Below are positions 52,610-64,000 of a stretch of DNA of 64,000 nt, piece after piece. Source of the stretch: an uncultured Collinsella sp. GTDB lineage: Bacteria > Actinomycetota > Coriobacteriia > Coriobacteriales > Coriobacteriaceae. The first letter of the stretch is position 1. Each line of letters opens with the position of its first letter. Under the pieces are notes generated by a model that was given only the letters and a program-made list of their open reading frames with translations, ran no database searches and was not told the origin of the DNA. Made by a program: the position numbers and the translations under genes. The DNA lies in the NCBI GenBank assembly GCA_959018755.1, contig CAUEMA010000003.1, forward strand, positions 124,001 to 188,000. Direction: 5' to 3'.

Positions 52610-52813
52610 CTACGTTTGATCAATGCCACAGTGATCTACAACGCAGATGCTGCCGCCATCCATGTCATAGTCGCAGTAATCGTATGCACCACAGCCATCT
52701 GCTTTATCATAAACAGTACAGATGTCAGTAATGCCCAAGAGGCAGTCAAAAGACATCGGCTTCACGCCTGCCTCGTCGCCACTTCCTGGATTAATCGGAT
52801 GAATATGCTTCAC
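52610..52813 (-). CDS. Cys-rich RiPP precursor peptide 1 (CX2-5D type)
   Basis: A 67-residue peptide beginning MKHIHPINPGSG; the start is a GTG with AAAGGGAGG 5 nt upstream. Residues 1-23 lack Cys. Six Cys follow at 24, 32, 41, 47, 57 and 62, each with an Asp shortly after (CLLGITD, CTVYD, CGAYD, CDYD, CVVD, CGID). The MKHIHP start and the DIC..YD.A..C block are shared with precursor 2; the two are clearly duplicates that diverged in the core. It lies 169 bp after the radical SAM gene on the same strand. Confidence 0.8.
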   Translation of the reverse strand: MKHIHPINPGSGDEAGVKPMSFDCLLGITDICTVYDKADGCGAYDYCDYDMDGGSICVVDHCGIDQT

Positions 52814-52871
52814 GACTACCTCCCTTTGAGTGCAGAAAAACCTCAATATTGTGTATAACAAACCAAGATGT

Positions 52872-52955
52872 CTAGTTCACCATATTTCTAGAATGGTTTC
52901 GGCGAATGTAGCAATAAGCTTCGCAGACGGTAATCAGAAGAACGAACACCTCCAC
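52872..52955 (-). CDS. Possible 27-residue hydrophobic peptide
   Basis: A short reading frame between the radical SAM gene and precursor 1, starting at a GTG: MEVFVLLITVCEAYCYIRRN and a few more residues. It could be a membrane peptide like the one at 52214, but no ribosome site is visible and the frame simply continues that of the upstream gene after its stop. It may be chance. Confidence 0.2.
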   Translation of the reverse strand: MEVFVLLITVCEAYCYIRRNHSRNMVN

Positions 52956-52982
52956 AATGGTGACAGCAATGCGCTGAACCGC

Positions 52983-54341
52983 TTATTCCGATACAGTAGC
53001 TTCTCGTTGATTTTTCTCCTGCGAAGATGAGTGGCGGGAAATAAGGTCAAAAGCCATCTCGTAGCACATTTTTCTATATTCACATGATGCAGGGTGTAGA
53101 CTCTTGGGCAAGTAGCCGTGCTCGTCTGCAGCCTCCCAGCTACAGCCCCCACCACAGAAAGACCGAGCCCAACAGTCCGTACAGTCAATTCTTTTTTCGA
53201 CACCCTGACTCCAGTTTTCAATATACCTAGTTTCGTCAATTCCGGTGACGATGTTGCCCATTTTGAATCGCATCATCCCGACAAACCTGTGACAGGGGTA
53301 TACGTCCCCTTCGGGAGTCACGGAAATAAAACGCCTGCCAGCCCCGCATCCGACAAAGGCGATCCTGTTGCTCATAATCAAATCAACTGCAGTTTTCAAT
53401 GTTCTAAACAAGGGCTTTTCCCCTTGATCAATCTGTTTGAGATATTGATCCGCCAAATCTATTAGGCCCGCCCTGATTTTGTTTAATGAGTGTTCGTCGA
53501 GTTTGATATTCTCATCGAATGAGCTCACGGGCGAGAAGTAAATCCTTCTGAAGCCCATCTCTTTAAACTGAAGATAGTCTTCAACAAGGTTACAGTTATT
53601 ATTTGTTAAGGTCGCTCTTGCGCCGAAGGGGAACGACTCGGAAAAACGACGAACGTTTTTGTCGATATCGGAGAAAGAGCCGCCTCCCGTCTTGTACGGG
53701 CGCGATGCATCGTGCTTGCATCCTGTACCATCGAGACTAATCAGAACAGAAAACCCGTGCTCCTTGAAAGAATTCACAGCAGTGTCATTCAAAAGCGTTC
53801 CGTTGGTCGTAATAGAATAGGTAAAGTTTCTATTGGGGTATATTCTTTTTGAATAGTCGACCGTTTTCCATATCAGCGGCTCGTTAATCATGGGTTCCCC
53901 ACCAAAAAAGACGATCGCAAGCGTTTCGTTTTCCGATGAACTTGCGACGAGGTAGTCGACCGCCTTGAAGGCTATCTCGTCTGTCATCAGCAGAGGAGAC
54001 GTTCCATAATCTCCTTTACCGGCAAAACAGTAACTACAACCAAGGTTGCATGCATGTGAAACGTGGAGTTCGATGGATCTAAGTTTTCGAGGCGTGTCTT
54101 TTGTTAAGAAAGTCCGCTCAGACAATCGTTGATACTCATCAATGTCGTCTTCAAGTTCTGCTATGGTCGTTTGGTCGTAGCCTTTCGCAGCAAGTGACTT
54201 TGTTAGCAACTTCGAGTTGACCGTTCTTCCCGATGCTTCAAATATGCGAAGCGCATCTTCTGATGCTTGGTCAACCTGAAAGCAATTGCGAGTGACCTCA
54301 TCGAAGCAGTAACGACGATCACTTACTGAGAAAAAATGCAT
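52983..54341 (-). CDS. Radical SAM/SPASM peptide maturase (PapB/SCIFF-like)
   Basis: A 452-residue enzyme, predicted to form thioether links in the Cys-rich peptides downstream. The N-terminal 80 residues resemble a RiPP recognition element (MHFFSVSDRRYCFDEVTRNC, later a helical DQTTIAELEDDI). The radical SAM domain has the cluster Cys98, Cys102, Cys105 (HACNLGCSYCF) and FFGGEP at 145-150. The SPASM domain matches C-x-GxxxC-CX2CX5CX3C-C: Cys332, Cys350, Cys387, Cys390, Cys396, Cys400, Cys420, for two auxiliary clusters. The ATG at 54341 has TTGAGG 5 nt upstream and gives the MHFF start usual in SCIFF maturases. AT-richer than the chromosome. Confidence 0.87.
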   Translation of the reverse strand: MHFFSVSDRRYCFDEVTRNCFQVDQASEDALRIFEASGRTVNSKLLTKSLAAKGYDQTTIAELEDDIDEYQRLSERTFLTKDTPRKLRSIELHVSHACNLGCSYCFAGKGDYGTSPLLMTDEIAFKAVDYLVASSSENETLAIVFFGGEPMINEPLIWKTVDYSKRIYPNRNFTYSITTNGTLLNDTAVNSFKEHGFSVLISLDGTGCKHDASRPYKTGGGSFSDIDKNVRRFSESFPFGARATLTNNNCNLVEDYLQFKEMGFRRIYFSPVSSFDENIKLDEHSLNKIRAGLIDLADQYLKQIDQGEKPLFRTLKTAVDLIMSNRIAFVGCGAGRRFISVTPEGDVYPCHRFVGMMRFKMGNIVTGIDETRYIENWSQGVEKRIDCTDCWARSFCGGGCSWEAADEHGYLPKSLHPASCEYRKMCYEMAFDLISRHSSSQEKNQREATVSE

Positions 54342-54913
54342 ACGTTCCTCAATTTCATGCTGGACTGGCACTAACCTTGTTTATTGTTGCGCAGCTATAA
54401 AAAACCACCAGCGGGGATTCGGTGTGCGGCCCAATCGGACTCCCAAAAGGTTCTATTTGAGACTGGCAAGCTTTGTGTTGTTGGCACTTCGACAGCGCTC
54501 TTTATTCCAACATGGAGCCTCGCAGTTTGAGTCGACTTGCCTCTGGAAGGTCCGATCTTAACTTGATTTAGGATGAAAACAGATTACAGGCGCGCTCCTC
54601 TAGAAAGAAAGGAAACCAATCGCCGCCTTTCACCAGGAAAGTTTTTATAGCCCACCTCGAGCAAAATGAAAGATGCGAGAGCGATTGGGGAACAACGCGA
54701 ATCTCCCCTTTTGGGTGGGAGCGAGCCTTCGGCCACCGGCGAACGACTCGCCCTGGTCAGAATCTGGAAGTGGTGCCGGGCCGCTTGGGCCTCCCCGGTG
54801 ACTTCGTGGGGCTTACCTGCCTGACGTCGAGGAGTACATCCGCAAGATTCGTTCCCTATGCCGTTTGCTCTCACGCCCGCCTTAGTTCCAAGTCGGGCGA
54901 GCCGCCGCGCTCA
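54342..54913. other. Gap between maturase and truncated FHA copy
   Basis: I see no gene I would defend. The first 100 bp upstream of the maturase are AT-rich and should hold its promoter (TTTTTTATAG on the minus strand near 54405). Near 54815-54890 one plus frame reads AYLPDVEEYIRKIRSLCRLL before a stop, a possible gene scrap. The sequence returns to high GC at about 54700, which marks the right edge of the foreign segment. Confidence 0.4.
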
Positions 54914-55331
54914 TGCGACCCGTGGCGGCGACACGTCGACGCCGCGCTCGCTGAGCACATCTTCGGTCGCGGGCGAGCACGAGGTCGCGCCGGCGCATCC
55001 GCTGGGACTGCTGTGCGTGCAAAACGGCTACGTGGTGAGCGTCCCGCGCTGGATTCAGCCGAGTGAGGAAGGCGTTGAGATCGGCGCGCTGGCAACGGGG
55101 GAGGGCGGCATCACCGACGACGTCTCGGCCCGCCATGCCCATATCTGGTGCGACGAGTCTGGCGCATGGTTTGTCGAGGACCTGTCGTCCACTAACGGCA
55201 CCGTGGTGGTAAACGGGGCCACGAGTGTGTGTATTCAAGTAGAGCCCGGCCGCTCCGCCCAGCTCAACCCCGGCGACGAGCTCAAACTCGGCGAATCCAC
55301 TACCTACGCCATCCTCTTTGGTGCCCTCTAG
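54914..55331 (+). pseudogene. Truncated second copy of the FHA gene
   Basis: The frame from VAPAHPLGLL through VEIGALATGEGG, SARHAHIW and LSSTNGTVVVNG to the stop parallels the last 140 codons of the intact FHA gene at 47657-48595. DNA similarity starts near CATGCGACCCGTGGCGG (54914), matching 48168. The N-terminal half is absent and the upstream sequence is unrelated. The FHA domain itself is intact, and a start at 54858 could in principle yield a 157-residue protein, but the leader of that product looks non-coding. Confidence 0.7.
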
Positions 55332-55445
55332 CCGGCAGTTAGGGACGTTCCTTTTCTGCCGGCACTTGGGGACACTCCTTGGCGCACCAGAGCCGGTCGC
55401 CCAGGGATGGAGGGGCCATTTTGGCCCTTGGCAGTCACCCGAGGT
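55330..55445. repeat. Second copy of the FHA downstream block
   Basis: Same sequence as 48594-48708 with scattered changes: CCGGCAGTTAGGGACGTTCC, CTGCCGG, CTTGGGGACACTCCTTGG and the GGCCATTTTGGCCC hairpin. Together with the FHA copy it makes a direct repeat of about 550 bp around the island. Confidence 0.65.
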
Positions 55446-55782
55446 AAACCTTTACCGCCCGCCTATATTTGCCGAAATTACACTTGACGGCGGGGTACAA
55501 TAAACCCGCATGCGGATTTCCGTTGCGGGCGCTTCCCATCGCCGGGGCGTGCCCGGGAGCATCCGGCATGCGGCCTTTGCGGCGCTCGGTCATGTGCAAG
55601 ACGGGCGGTCGGGTCTGTGGGGCGCATCAGCTGCTCCTCGCCTTGGCATGTCTTCTCTCCACGCCACGTACCTGCTGCTGAGCCTGCCTGCCAGATGATT
55701 GGAAGCAACAGCGTAAATCCCATCACGCCAACATCCCGGCGATCGCCGGGGCCTGTATACCTATATGAGAGGAGAGGGGTAT
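55446..55782 (+). promoter_or_regulatory. Long leader region before the pyruvate oxidoreductase gene
   Basis: No gene. It starts AT-rich (TATATTTGCCGAAATTACAC; GGTACAATAAAC near 55494), which is the likely promoter, then runs GC-rich for about 250 bp to the ribosome site. I recognise no riboswitch. Confidence 0.35.
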
Positions 55783-59322
<3,540 letters not shown>

Positions 59323-59332
59323 GTCTCTCACC

Positions 59333-59457
59333 GCAGGATCTGAGGGCTGACCTTCGCGGACGTCCTCGGACATGAAAGAACCCCCGCTGCGCACTACGTG
59401 CGGCGGGGGTTCTTTCGTCCTGCGGAGTGTCCGCGAAGGTCAGCCCTCAGATCCTGC
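59333..59457 (+). terminator. nifJ terminator nested in a 29-bp perfect inverted repeat
   Basis: The inner hairpin (about 59374-59415) pairs AAAGAACCCCCGC with GCGGGGGTTCTTT and ends in TTTC. Around it lie perfect 29-nt arms at 59333-59361 and 59429-59457 (GCAGGATCTGAGGGCTGACC on the left edge). The whole forms a nested cruciform of about 125 bp, only 11 bp after the nifJ stop. Confidence 0.85.
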
Positions 59458-60006
59458 TACGACTACGTCCTCGGATTGTGTGGGCGGATGAAGGACGTGG
59501 TTGTGGGGGCCTTTTGTCCCGGTCGCTGTTTCGCGGCTTTGCCGCGAAACCTCGCGCCACTTTGGGGGTGGATGGGGGCGTGGCCGTTGCTGCCTTCTAT
59601 CCCCGTGCTTTGGGGCTGGCTGCCTTTTCGGGGCTCATCTATATTCCTTAAGTTGGATGAAAAACGCCATGTTATTGCAGGGCTGCATACTCGTCCAATA
59701 AGTGCATAGAATCTCGTATAGTGCGAGTAAGACTTTGCGCTGACTGTTTTATGTTTAGCAAAGATATAGTTTGCATAATCTGGTCTAATCCCTGCTCTAT
59801 TAAAATAAAGTTGCACGTAAATGACGTAGATATGCTTGAGCTGGGGTTCTGTACGCTGAGCGGATAAAAACGACCGTTCACCGTTCAACTATTTTCAAAA
59901 TGAATAAAATGAGCGATAAAGAGAATATAAACCTTAATAAACTCGCGTATTGCACGGACGCGGGTTATTAATGGGTTGTAGGCCTTTTACAGAAAGGATT
60001 CCAGCA
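59458..60006. other. Gene-free region before arcC
   Basis: No gene I can support. A 10-bp perfect hairpin GTTTCGCGGC-TTT-GCCGCGAAAC lies at 59528-59550. After 59650 the sequence turns AT-rich and should hold the arcC promoter; AAAGGA at 59994-59999 is its ribosome site. Confidence 0.45.
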
Positions 60007-60969
60007 ATGTCTAAGCCTCTTGGTAAGCCCGATCGTATTGTCGTCGCCCTTGGCGGCAACGCCCTCGGCAACAACCCCGTCGAGCAGATCGAGGCCGTGA
60101 GCAACACCGCCCACGCGCTCCTCGGCCTCATCGAGCAGGGCAACGAGATCATCATCACCCACGGCAACGGCCCGCAGGTCGGCATGATCCAGAACGCCTT
60201 CGCCGCCGCCCACGACGCCATCGGCACCCCCGAGATGCCGCTGCCCGAGTGCGGCGCCATGTCCCAGGGCTACATTGGTTATCACCTGCAGCAGGGCATC
60301 GGCCGCGAGATGCACAAGCGCTATAAGCGTTGGCACGCCGCCACCGTCGTCACCCAGATCGAGTGCGATCCCGACGATCCCGCGTTCAAGAACCCGACTA
60401 AGCCGATCGGCCCCTTCTACACCGAGGAGCAGGCCAAGGAGTTCATGGCCGAGGATCCCTCCAAGGTCTTCGTCGAGGATTCCGGCCGCGGCTGGCGTCG
60501 CGTCGTCGCTTCCCCCGATCCCAAGAAGATCGTCGAGGCTGACTCCATCCTCAACCTGCTCGACAACGAGTTCATCGTCATCGCCTGCGGTGGCGGCGGC
60601 ATCCCCGTCGTCCGCGACTACGAGAACAAGGGCTGCTACAAGGGCGTTCCCGCCGTCATCGACAAGGACCTGGGCGGCGAGCTGCTGGCCGAGGACTGCG
60701 ACGCCGACGTCCTGTTCCTGCTGACCGCCGTCGAGCATGTCGCCATCAACTTCGGCAAGCCCAACCAGGAGGAGCTCGAGGACCTCACCGCCGACGAGGC
60801 CGAGCGCCTGGCCGACGAGGGCCAGTTCGGCAAGGGTTCCATGGAGCCCAAGGTCCGCGCCGCCATCAAGTTCGCCCGTTCCCGCAAGGGCCGCACCTGC
60901 ATCATCGGCGCCCTGGACAAGGCCGCCGAGACCATGGCCGGCCTCTCCGGTACCCGCATCCACGAGTAG
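60007..60969 (+). CDS. arcC: Carbamate kinase
   Basis: A 320-residue enzyme that makes ATP from carbamoyl phosphate and ADP, usually at the end of the arginine deiminase or a related fermentation path. The amino-acid-kinase start is RIVVALGGNALG; further motifs are THGNGPQVG, QGYIGYHLQQ, GRGWRRVVASPDP and CGGGGIPV, with TAVEHVAINFGKP and GSMEPKVRAAIKF near the end. The ATG at 60007 has AAAGGA 7-8 nt upstream. No arcA or arcB is adjacent; it stands alone with its own terminator. Strong codon bias suggests high expression. Confidence 0.95.
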   Translation: MSKPLGKPDRIVVALGGNALGNNPVEQIEAVSNTAHALLGLIEQGNEIIITHGNGPQVGMIQNAFAAAHDAIGTPEMPLPECGAMSQGYIGYHLQQGIGREMHKRYKRWHAATVVTQIECDPDDPAFKNPTKPIGPFYTEEQAKEFMAEDPSKVFVEDSGRGWRRVVASPDPKKIVEADSILNLLDNEFIVIACGGGGIPVVRDYENKGCYKGVPAVIDKDLGGELLAEDCDADVLFLLTAVEHVAINFGKPNQEELEDLTADEAERLADEGQFGKGSMEPKVRAAIKFARSRKGRTCIIGALDKAAETMAGLSGTRIHE

Positions 60970-61033
60970 TCTCTACTCCGTTGCCTCTCTCGTGGGCGCC
61001 AGGCAAAGCGCCCACAAACTACCTCTCTTCATG

Positions 61034-61066
61034 AGCCCCGCAGTCCGCTCCGACTGCGGGGCTTTT
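61034..61066 (+). terminator. Terminator of arcC
   Basis: A perfect 12-bp stem, AGCCCCGCAGTC (61034-61045) and GACTGCGGGGCT (61052-61063), followed by TTTT. Confidence 0.9.
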
Positions 61067-61078
61067 GCTATTCACCTA

Positions 61079-61228
61079 GTCATTGGGGACAAACCCGGCA
61101 CTTGGGGACGGTCCTTTCCTGCCGGCAGCTTGGGACAGTCCTTAATAGTCATTGGGGACGTTCTTAAACGACTAGTCAAACAAGAACGTCCCCAACGACT
61201 ACTCATTTAAGCCTGTCCCCAATGACTG
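61079..61228. repeat. Cluster of family E and D palindromes
   Basis: ATTGGGGACAAACCCGGCAC, then CTTGGGGACGGTCC and CTGCCGGCAG (family E) run into CATTGGGGACGTTCTTAAAC and AAGAACGTCCCCAACGAC, CTGTCCCCAATGAC (family D). The two families therefore share the GGGGAC core. No gene is present up to the regulator start at 61402. Confidence 0.65.
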
Positions 61229-61401
61229 CCCAATGGCTGGGAAGGCGCATCCCACACCGACGCATTGCCTTCGGGCCCTCTCCCCAGGCTCTCCATAGCT
61301 CAGCTGGACTCCCCGCAACCTGTTCCGAGTTGGCGGAACGAGCGCGACGTGGAGTGTCATTCTTTACCGCGTTAGACTAGACGCAGGGAAAGGAGGAGGA
61401 C

Positions 61402-63297
61402 ATGGATGCTCGCGTCAAGCAGCTTGTAAATATGATCGAGGACGCTCAGCCTGTCGCTGTCGCGGTACTTGCCAAGCGTCTCGAGGTAAGCGAACGCGCC
61501 GTGAGAAACTATATCCATCGCGCAAACGACAACCTTGCAGGGGTTGCACGCATCGTTGGCAGCAAGGGGCAGTATCGTATCGATGTTGCACGTGCAGATG
61601 AGCTTGCTCGCTTGCTAGACGGTGCGGCTCTGGCTCATCCGGGCATTCCTGATACGCGCGACGGCCGTGTGTCCTTCCTTCTTAACGACCTCCTCATGCG
61701 GTCCCAGTGGGTGACGATTGAGGAGTATGCGGATTTACTCTACGTTTCGGCGCGAACTCTGTCCAATGACATGCGTCTGGTAGAGCAGAAACTCGCCCAA
61801 TTTGACTTAACGCTCGAAAAGCGCCCACGCTACGGAATCCGCGTTGCGGGCGGGGAGTCGCAACGGCGCCTGTGCCTCGCCTCGCTGGTGAGGCCCGTGT
61901 TGCCCGACACCGACGATGCAAAGCTCGCCGAGCGCCTGCGGGCCATCGCCGCATGTGTGGACGATGCCCTGACGGTCTCGCCCGTCACGGTGAGCTCGCT
62001 GGCATCCCGCAATCTCATCATGCATCTTTACATCGCTCTTGGCCGCATCGAGCAGGGCTGCTATGTCCCAGCTGCAGAATCGGACGTTCAAAAACTGGAG
62101 GGAACGCGCGAATACGCCGCGGCTTTCCAGATTGCCGCAAACATCAAGGATGCCCTGGGCGTGAGCATGCCCCGAGAAGAGGTTGCCTTTATCGCAATCC
62201 ATTTGCTCGGCAGGGGCACGGGCGTGCCCGAGAAGGGCTCTGCCGTTATCTCAGATGAGATGTGGGAGATTGCTTCCGAGATGGTACGTGCGGTCAACGA
62301 TGAGTTTAGGTTTGACTTTAGCGGCGATCTTGAACTTCGCATGAACCTTGCTCGGCATATCGGCCCTCTGGGCTATCGCCTTGAATATCACATGCATATG
62401 GATAACCCCATGCTGCCCGATATCAAGACGAGGTTTCCGTTGGCCTATTCGATGGCAGCTGGCACCTCGCAGGTACTCGAGCGTCATTTTGGCAGCCAGC
62501 CCTCTGATGAAGAGCTCGGCTACATCGCCATGGCATTTGCCCTGGCCCTCGAGCAGCAAGCCGACCAGCCGCGTCGCAAACGCATCCTGATCGTGTGCGC
62601 CTCGGGAGCGGGAAGCGCCCGTATGCTCGAGCACCAGTACCGCAAGCAGTTTGGTATGTATATCGAGTCGATTGAGACATGCGACGTCGCCCGCGTGGGA
62701 ACGCTCGACTTTTCGCACATCGACTACGTGTTCACAACGGTGCCGCTCAACGTCAAGTTGCCCGTGCCCGTCCGCGAGGCCGATTTCTTCTTGGAGACGA
62801 GCGATGTCAACGCTATCCGCAAGGTGCTGAGTGATGACGCTGCGCAATCGGACTCCCTGAGCGCTTTCTTTAGCCGTGCCCTGTTCTTCAACCGCGTTGA
62901 GGCGTCGTCGAAGCAGGCCGTTCTCCGATATCTCTCCGAGCGCGCCGTCGAGAGCGGCCGTGTCGATGCCCAGTTTGCCCAAGAGGTTGCCGAGCGCGAG
63001 AGCGCGAGTGCCACCTCGTTTGGCAATGGGGTGGCCATGCCCCATGGGATGCATCCTTTGAGCGCCGAGGCCTTTGTTACCGTGGGCCTGCTCGAACATC
63101 CCATTCTTTGGGACGAATACGGCCATGAGGTCGATATCGTCTTTATGGTGTCGTTTGCCCGGTCGGGCGGCGATGAGGCGCGGATCTTGAGCTCGCTGCT
63201 CGCTGAGATCTTTATGGACCGCCAGGGGGTCGAGCGCTTACGCGAGCGCCGGTCCTGGCATGAGCTGATGGCGCTTGTGCAAGCGCATACGGCTTAA
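61402..63297 (+). CDS. PRD-type PTS-controlled transcriptional regulator (BglG/MtlR/ManR class)
   Basis: A 631-residue activator-type protein. Two N-terminal DNA-binding domains: HTH_11 (VAVLAKRLEVSERAVRNYI) and an Mga-like helix-turn-helix (TIEEYADLLYVSARTLSNDMRLVE). Two PRDs (about 165-390) follow, with regulatory His in MHLYIALGR and in FIAIHLLG and ARHIGPLGYRL. Then an EIIB-like domain with Cys in IVCASGAGSARM and an EIIA-like domain with His in GVAMPHGM. Phosphorylation at these sites tells it whether sugar is flowing through the PTS. GGAGGAGG precedes the ATG. The PTS genes that follow, starting 115 bp later, are the likely target. Confidence 0.92.
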   Translation: MDARVKQLVNMIEDAQPVAVAVLAKRLEVSERAVRNYIHRANDNLAGVARIVGSKGQYRIDVARADELARLLDGAALAHPGIPDTRDGRVSFLLNDLLMRSQWVTIEEYADLLYVSARTLSNDMRLVEQKLAQFDLTLEKRPRYGIRVAGGESQRRLCLASLVRPVLPDTDDAKLAERLRAIAACVDDALTVSPVTVSSLASRNLIMHLYIALGRIEQGCYVPAAESDVQKLEGTREYAAAFQIAANIKDALGVSMPREEVAFIAIHLLGRGTGVPEKGSAVISDEMWEIASEMVRAVNDEFRFDFSGDLELRMNLARHIGPLGYRLEYHMHMDNPMLPDIKTRFPLAYSMAAGTSQVLERHFGSQPSDEELGYIAMAFALALEQQADQPRRKRILIVCASGAGSARMLEHQYRKQFGMYIESIETCDVARVGTLDFSHIDYVFTTVPLNVKLPVPVREADFFLETSDVNAIRKVLSDDAAQSDSLSAFFSRALFFNRVEASSKQAVLRYLSERAVESGRVDAQFAQEVAERESASATSFGNGVAMPHGMHPLSAEAFVTVGLLEHPILWDEYGHEVDIVFMVSFARSGGDEARILSSLLAEIFMDRQGVERLRERRSWHELMALVQAHTA

Positions 63298-63412
63298 GGC
63301 TTCTTTTGTCGAAAACCCTGCCTGCCTGCAATAAACCTCGAGGATTGCGGGTGGGAGATAGGCGTTTCGAATATTCAAGTACAAACCAAACATCACGGGA
63401 GAGGAGACCGTT

Positions 63413-63739
63413 ATGGACGATCAGGGAACCGAGATGGTTTCGTTTCAGCTGGTCGCTGCAGCGGGAGAGGCGCGCAGCCTTGCCTTCGAAGCCCTTGAAA
63501 AGGCAAAGGCGGGGGATTTTGACGCTGCCGCCAAACTCATGAAGCAGTCAAAGGATGCGGGAATCAAAGCTCACCACATCCAAACGCAGCTGCTTTCGAC
63601 CGAGGCGGCGGGCGAGCATCTGTCGGTGGATGTGTTGCTGGTCCATGCTCAGGACCACCTCATGTGCTCCATGCTTGCTCAGGAGCTCGTGCAGGAGCTG
63701 ATCTGCCTGTATGAGCGCACTGCAGCCAAGAACGCCTAA
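63413..63739 (+). CDS. PTS lactose/cellobiose-type EIIA
   Basis: A 108-residue phosphocarrier of the lactose/cellobiose family: helical, with the phosphorylation-site block VHAQDHLMCS in the C-terminal third and AGEARSLAFEALEKAKAGDF early on. It accepts phosphate from HPr and passes it to EIIB. GAGAGGAG lies before the ATG. It is followed 46 bp later by EIIB. The sugar is probably a beta-glucoside or chitobiose, but this cannot be decided here. Confidence 0.93.
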   Translation: MDDQGTEMVSFQLVAAAGEARSLAFEALEKAKAGDFDAAAKLMKQSKDAGIKAHHIQTQLLSTEAAGEHLSVDVLLVHAQDHLMCSMLAQELVQELICLYERTAAKNA

Positions 63740-63785
63740 CGGCGTGCGGCGACTATCCAACCAATCAATGCGAAGGGAATCCCTT

Positions 63786-64000
63786 ATGAAGATCCTTCTT
63801 GTTTGCGCAGCTGGCCTGTCTACAAGCATTCTGATGAAGAAACTCGAGAAATACGCGGAGCAAAACGGCATCGAGCTCGATATCGATGCGGTGGGTATCG
63901 GCGAGTATCAGGAGACCTGCGCCGATTATGACGTGCTGCTCTTGGGGCCGCAGGTGTCCTACCAGCTCAACACCGTCAAGCAGGGGAGCGGTAAGCCGAC
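63786..64000 (+). CDS. PTS lactose/cellobiose-type EIIB, cut by window end
   Basis: The first 71 codons of EIIB: MKILLVCAAGLSTSILMKKL with the phosphocysteine Cys7, then DIDAVGIGEY and YDVLLLGPQVSYQL. The family is about 100 residues, so the gene continues past 64000, probably followed by EIIC. AAGGGA lies before the ATG. Confidence 0.93.
   Translation, partial: MKILLVCAAGLSTSILMKKLEKYAEQNGIELDIDAVGIGEYQETCADYDVLLLGPQVSYQLNTVKQGSGKP

Noticed and set aside
53118..53465. Plus-strand frame opposite the 3' part of the radical SAM gene
   Set aside because: It overlaps the SPASM coding region and has no start signal.
54584..54874. 96-codon minus-strand frame upstream of the maturase
   Set aside because: Arg- and Ser-rich without ribosome site or homology that I recognise.

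Overview
The window looks like chromosomal DNA of a Coriobacteriia actinobacterium, most probably Collinsella or a close relative. This is inferred from the GC-rich coding bias, the mixed actinobacterial and anaerobe gene content (fhaA/fhaB/pstP/rodA-pbpA/pknB locus, pyruvate:ferredoxin oxidoreductase, mannose-type and lactose/cellobiose-type PTS, carbamate kinase), a DUF5692 protein and several families of short interspersed palindromes. No similarity search was run; all identifications come from motifs and gene order.

Layout. 1-9.4 kb: a membrane-anchored hypothetical, clpB, a small Ala/Pro-rich protein, a DUF4143-type AAA ATPase behind a large palindrome, a membrane-anchored acidic protein, and a DUF5692 membrane protein with a TetR regulator. 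9.5-12.9 kb: divergently from tetR, a 925-residue iron-sulfur/FAD oxidoreductase of the GltD type and hypA, with two TTGAC-N5-GTCAA palindromes in the divergent promoter region. 13.2-16.6 kb: a mannose-family PTS operon (EIIAB, EIIC, EIID) and a DUF956 (ManO) gene.

16.7-28.95 kb: a 12.2 kb integrative mobilizable element in the 3' end of a tRNA-Arg(CCU) gene, bounded by 49-bp direct repeats. Left to right it carries a restriction operon (a type IIL/MmeI-like restriction-methylase and a GmrSD-like DUF262/DUF1524 nuclease), a candidate oriT region, then on the minus strand relaxase, VirD4-like coupling protein, MobC, a DnaB-like ATPase, a small DNA-binding protein, an unknown protein and the tyrosine integrase. 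Beyond attR are further broken copies of the tRNA 3' end.

29.2-39.4 kb: a minus-strand cell-envelope signalling operon (membrane kinase, FhaA-like, FhaB-like, PP2C phosphatase, a single-chain FtsW/RodA-penicillin-binding protein fusion, and a PASTA kinase). 39.6-44.7 kb: a YcxB-like protein and dnaX, ybaB, recR. 44.9-48.6 kb: a second small kinase/FHA operon.

48.6-55.4 kb: an AT-richer accessory island between the intact FHA gene and a truncated second copy of its 3' end. It holds a dead methyltransferase, an ABC exporter, an IS110-like remnant and, on the minus strand, a radical SAM/SPASM enzyme followed by two short Cys-rich genes that share an MKHIHP start and consecutive C-X(2-5)-D motifs, then a 35-residue membrane peptide. 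I read this as a ranthipeptide-like RiPP cluster, the best candidate here for an undescribed system.

55.8-64 kb: pyruvate:ferredoxin oxidoreductase with an unusual nested inverted-repeat terminator, carbamate kinase, and a PRD-type PTS regulator followed by lactose/cellobiose-type EIIA and EIIB, the last cut by the window end.
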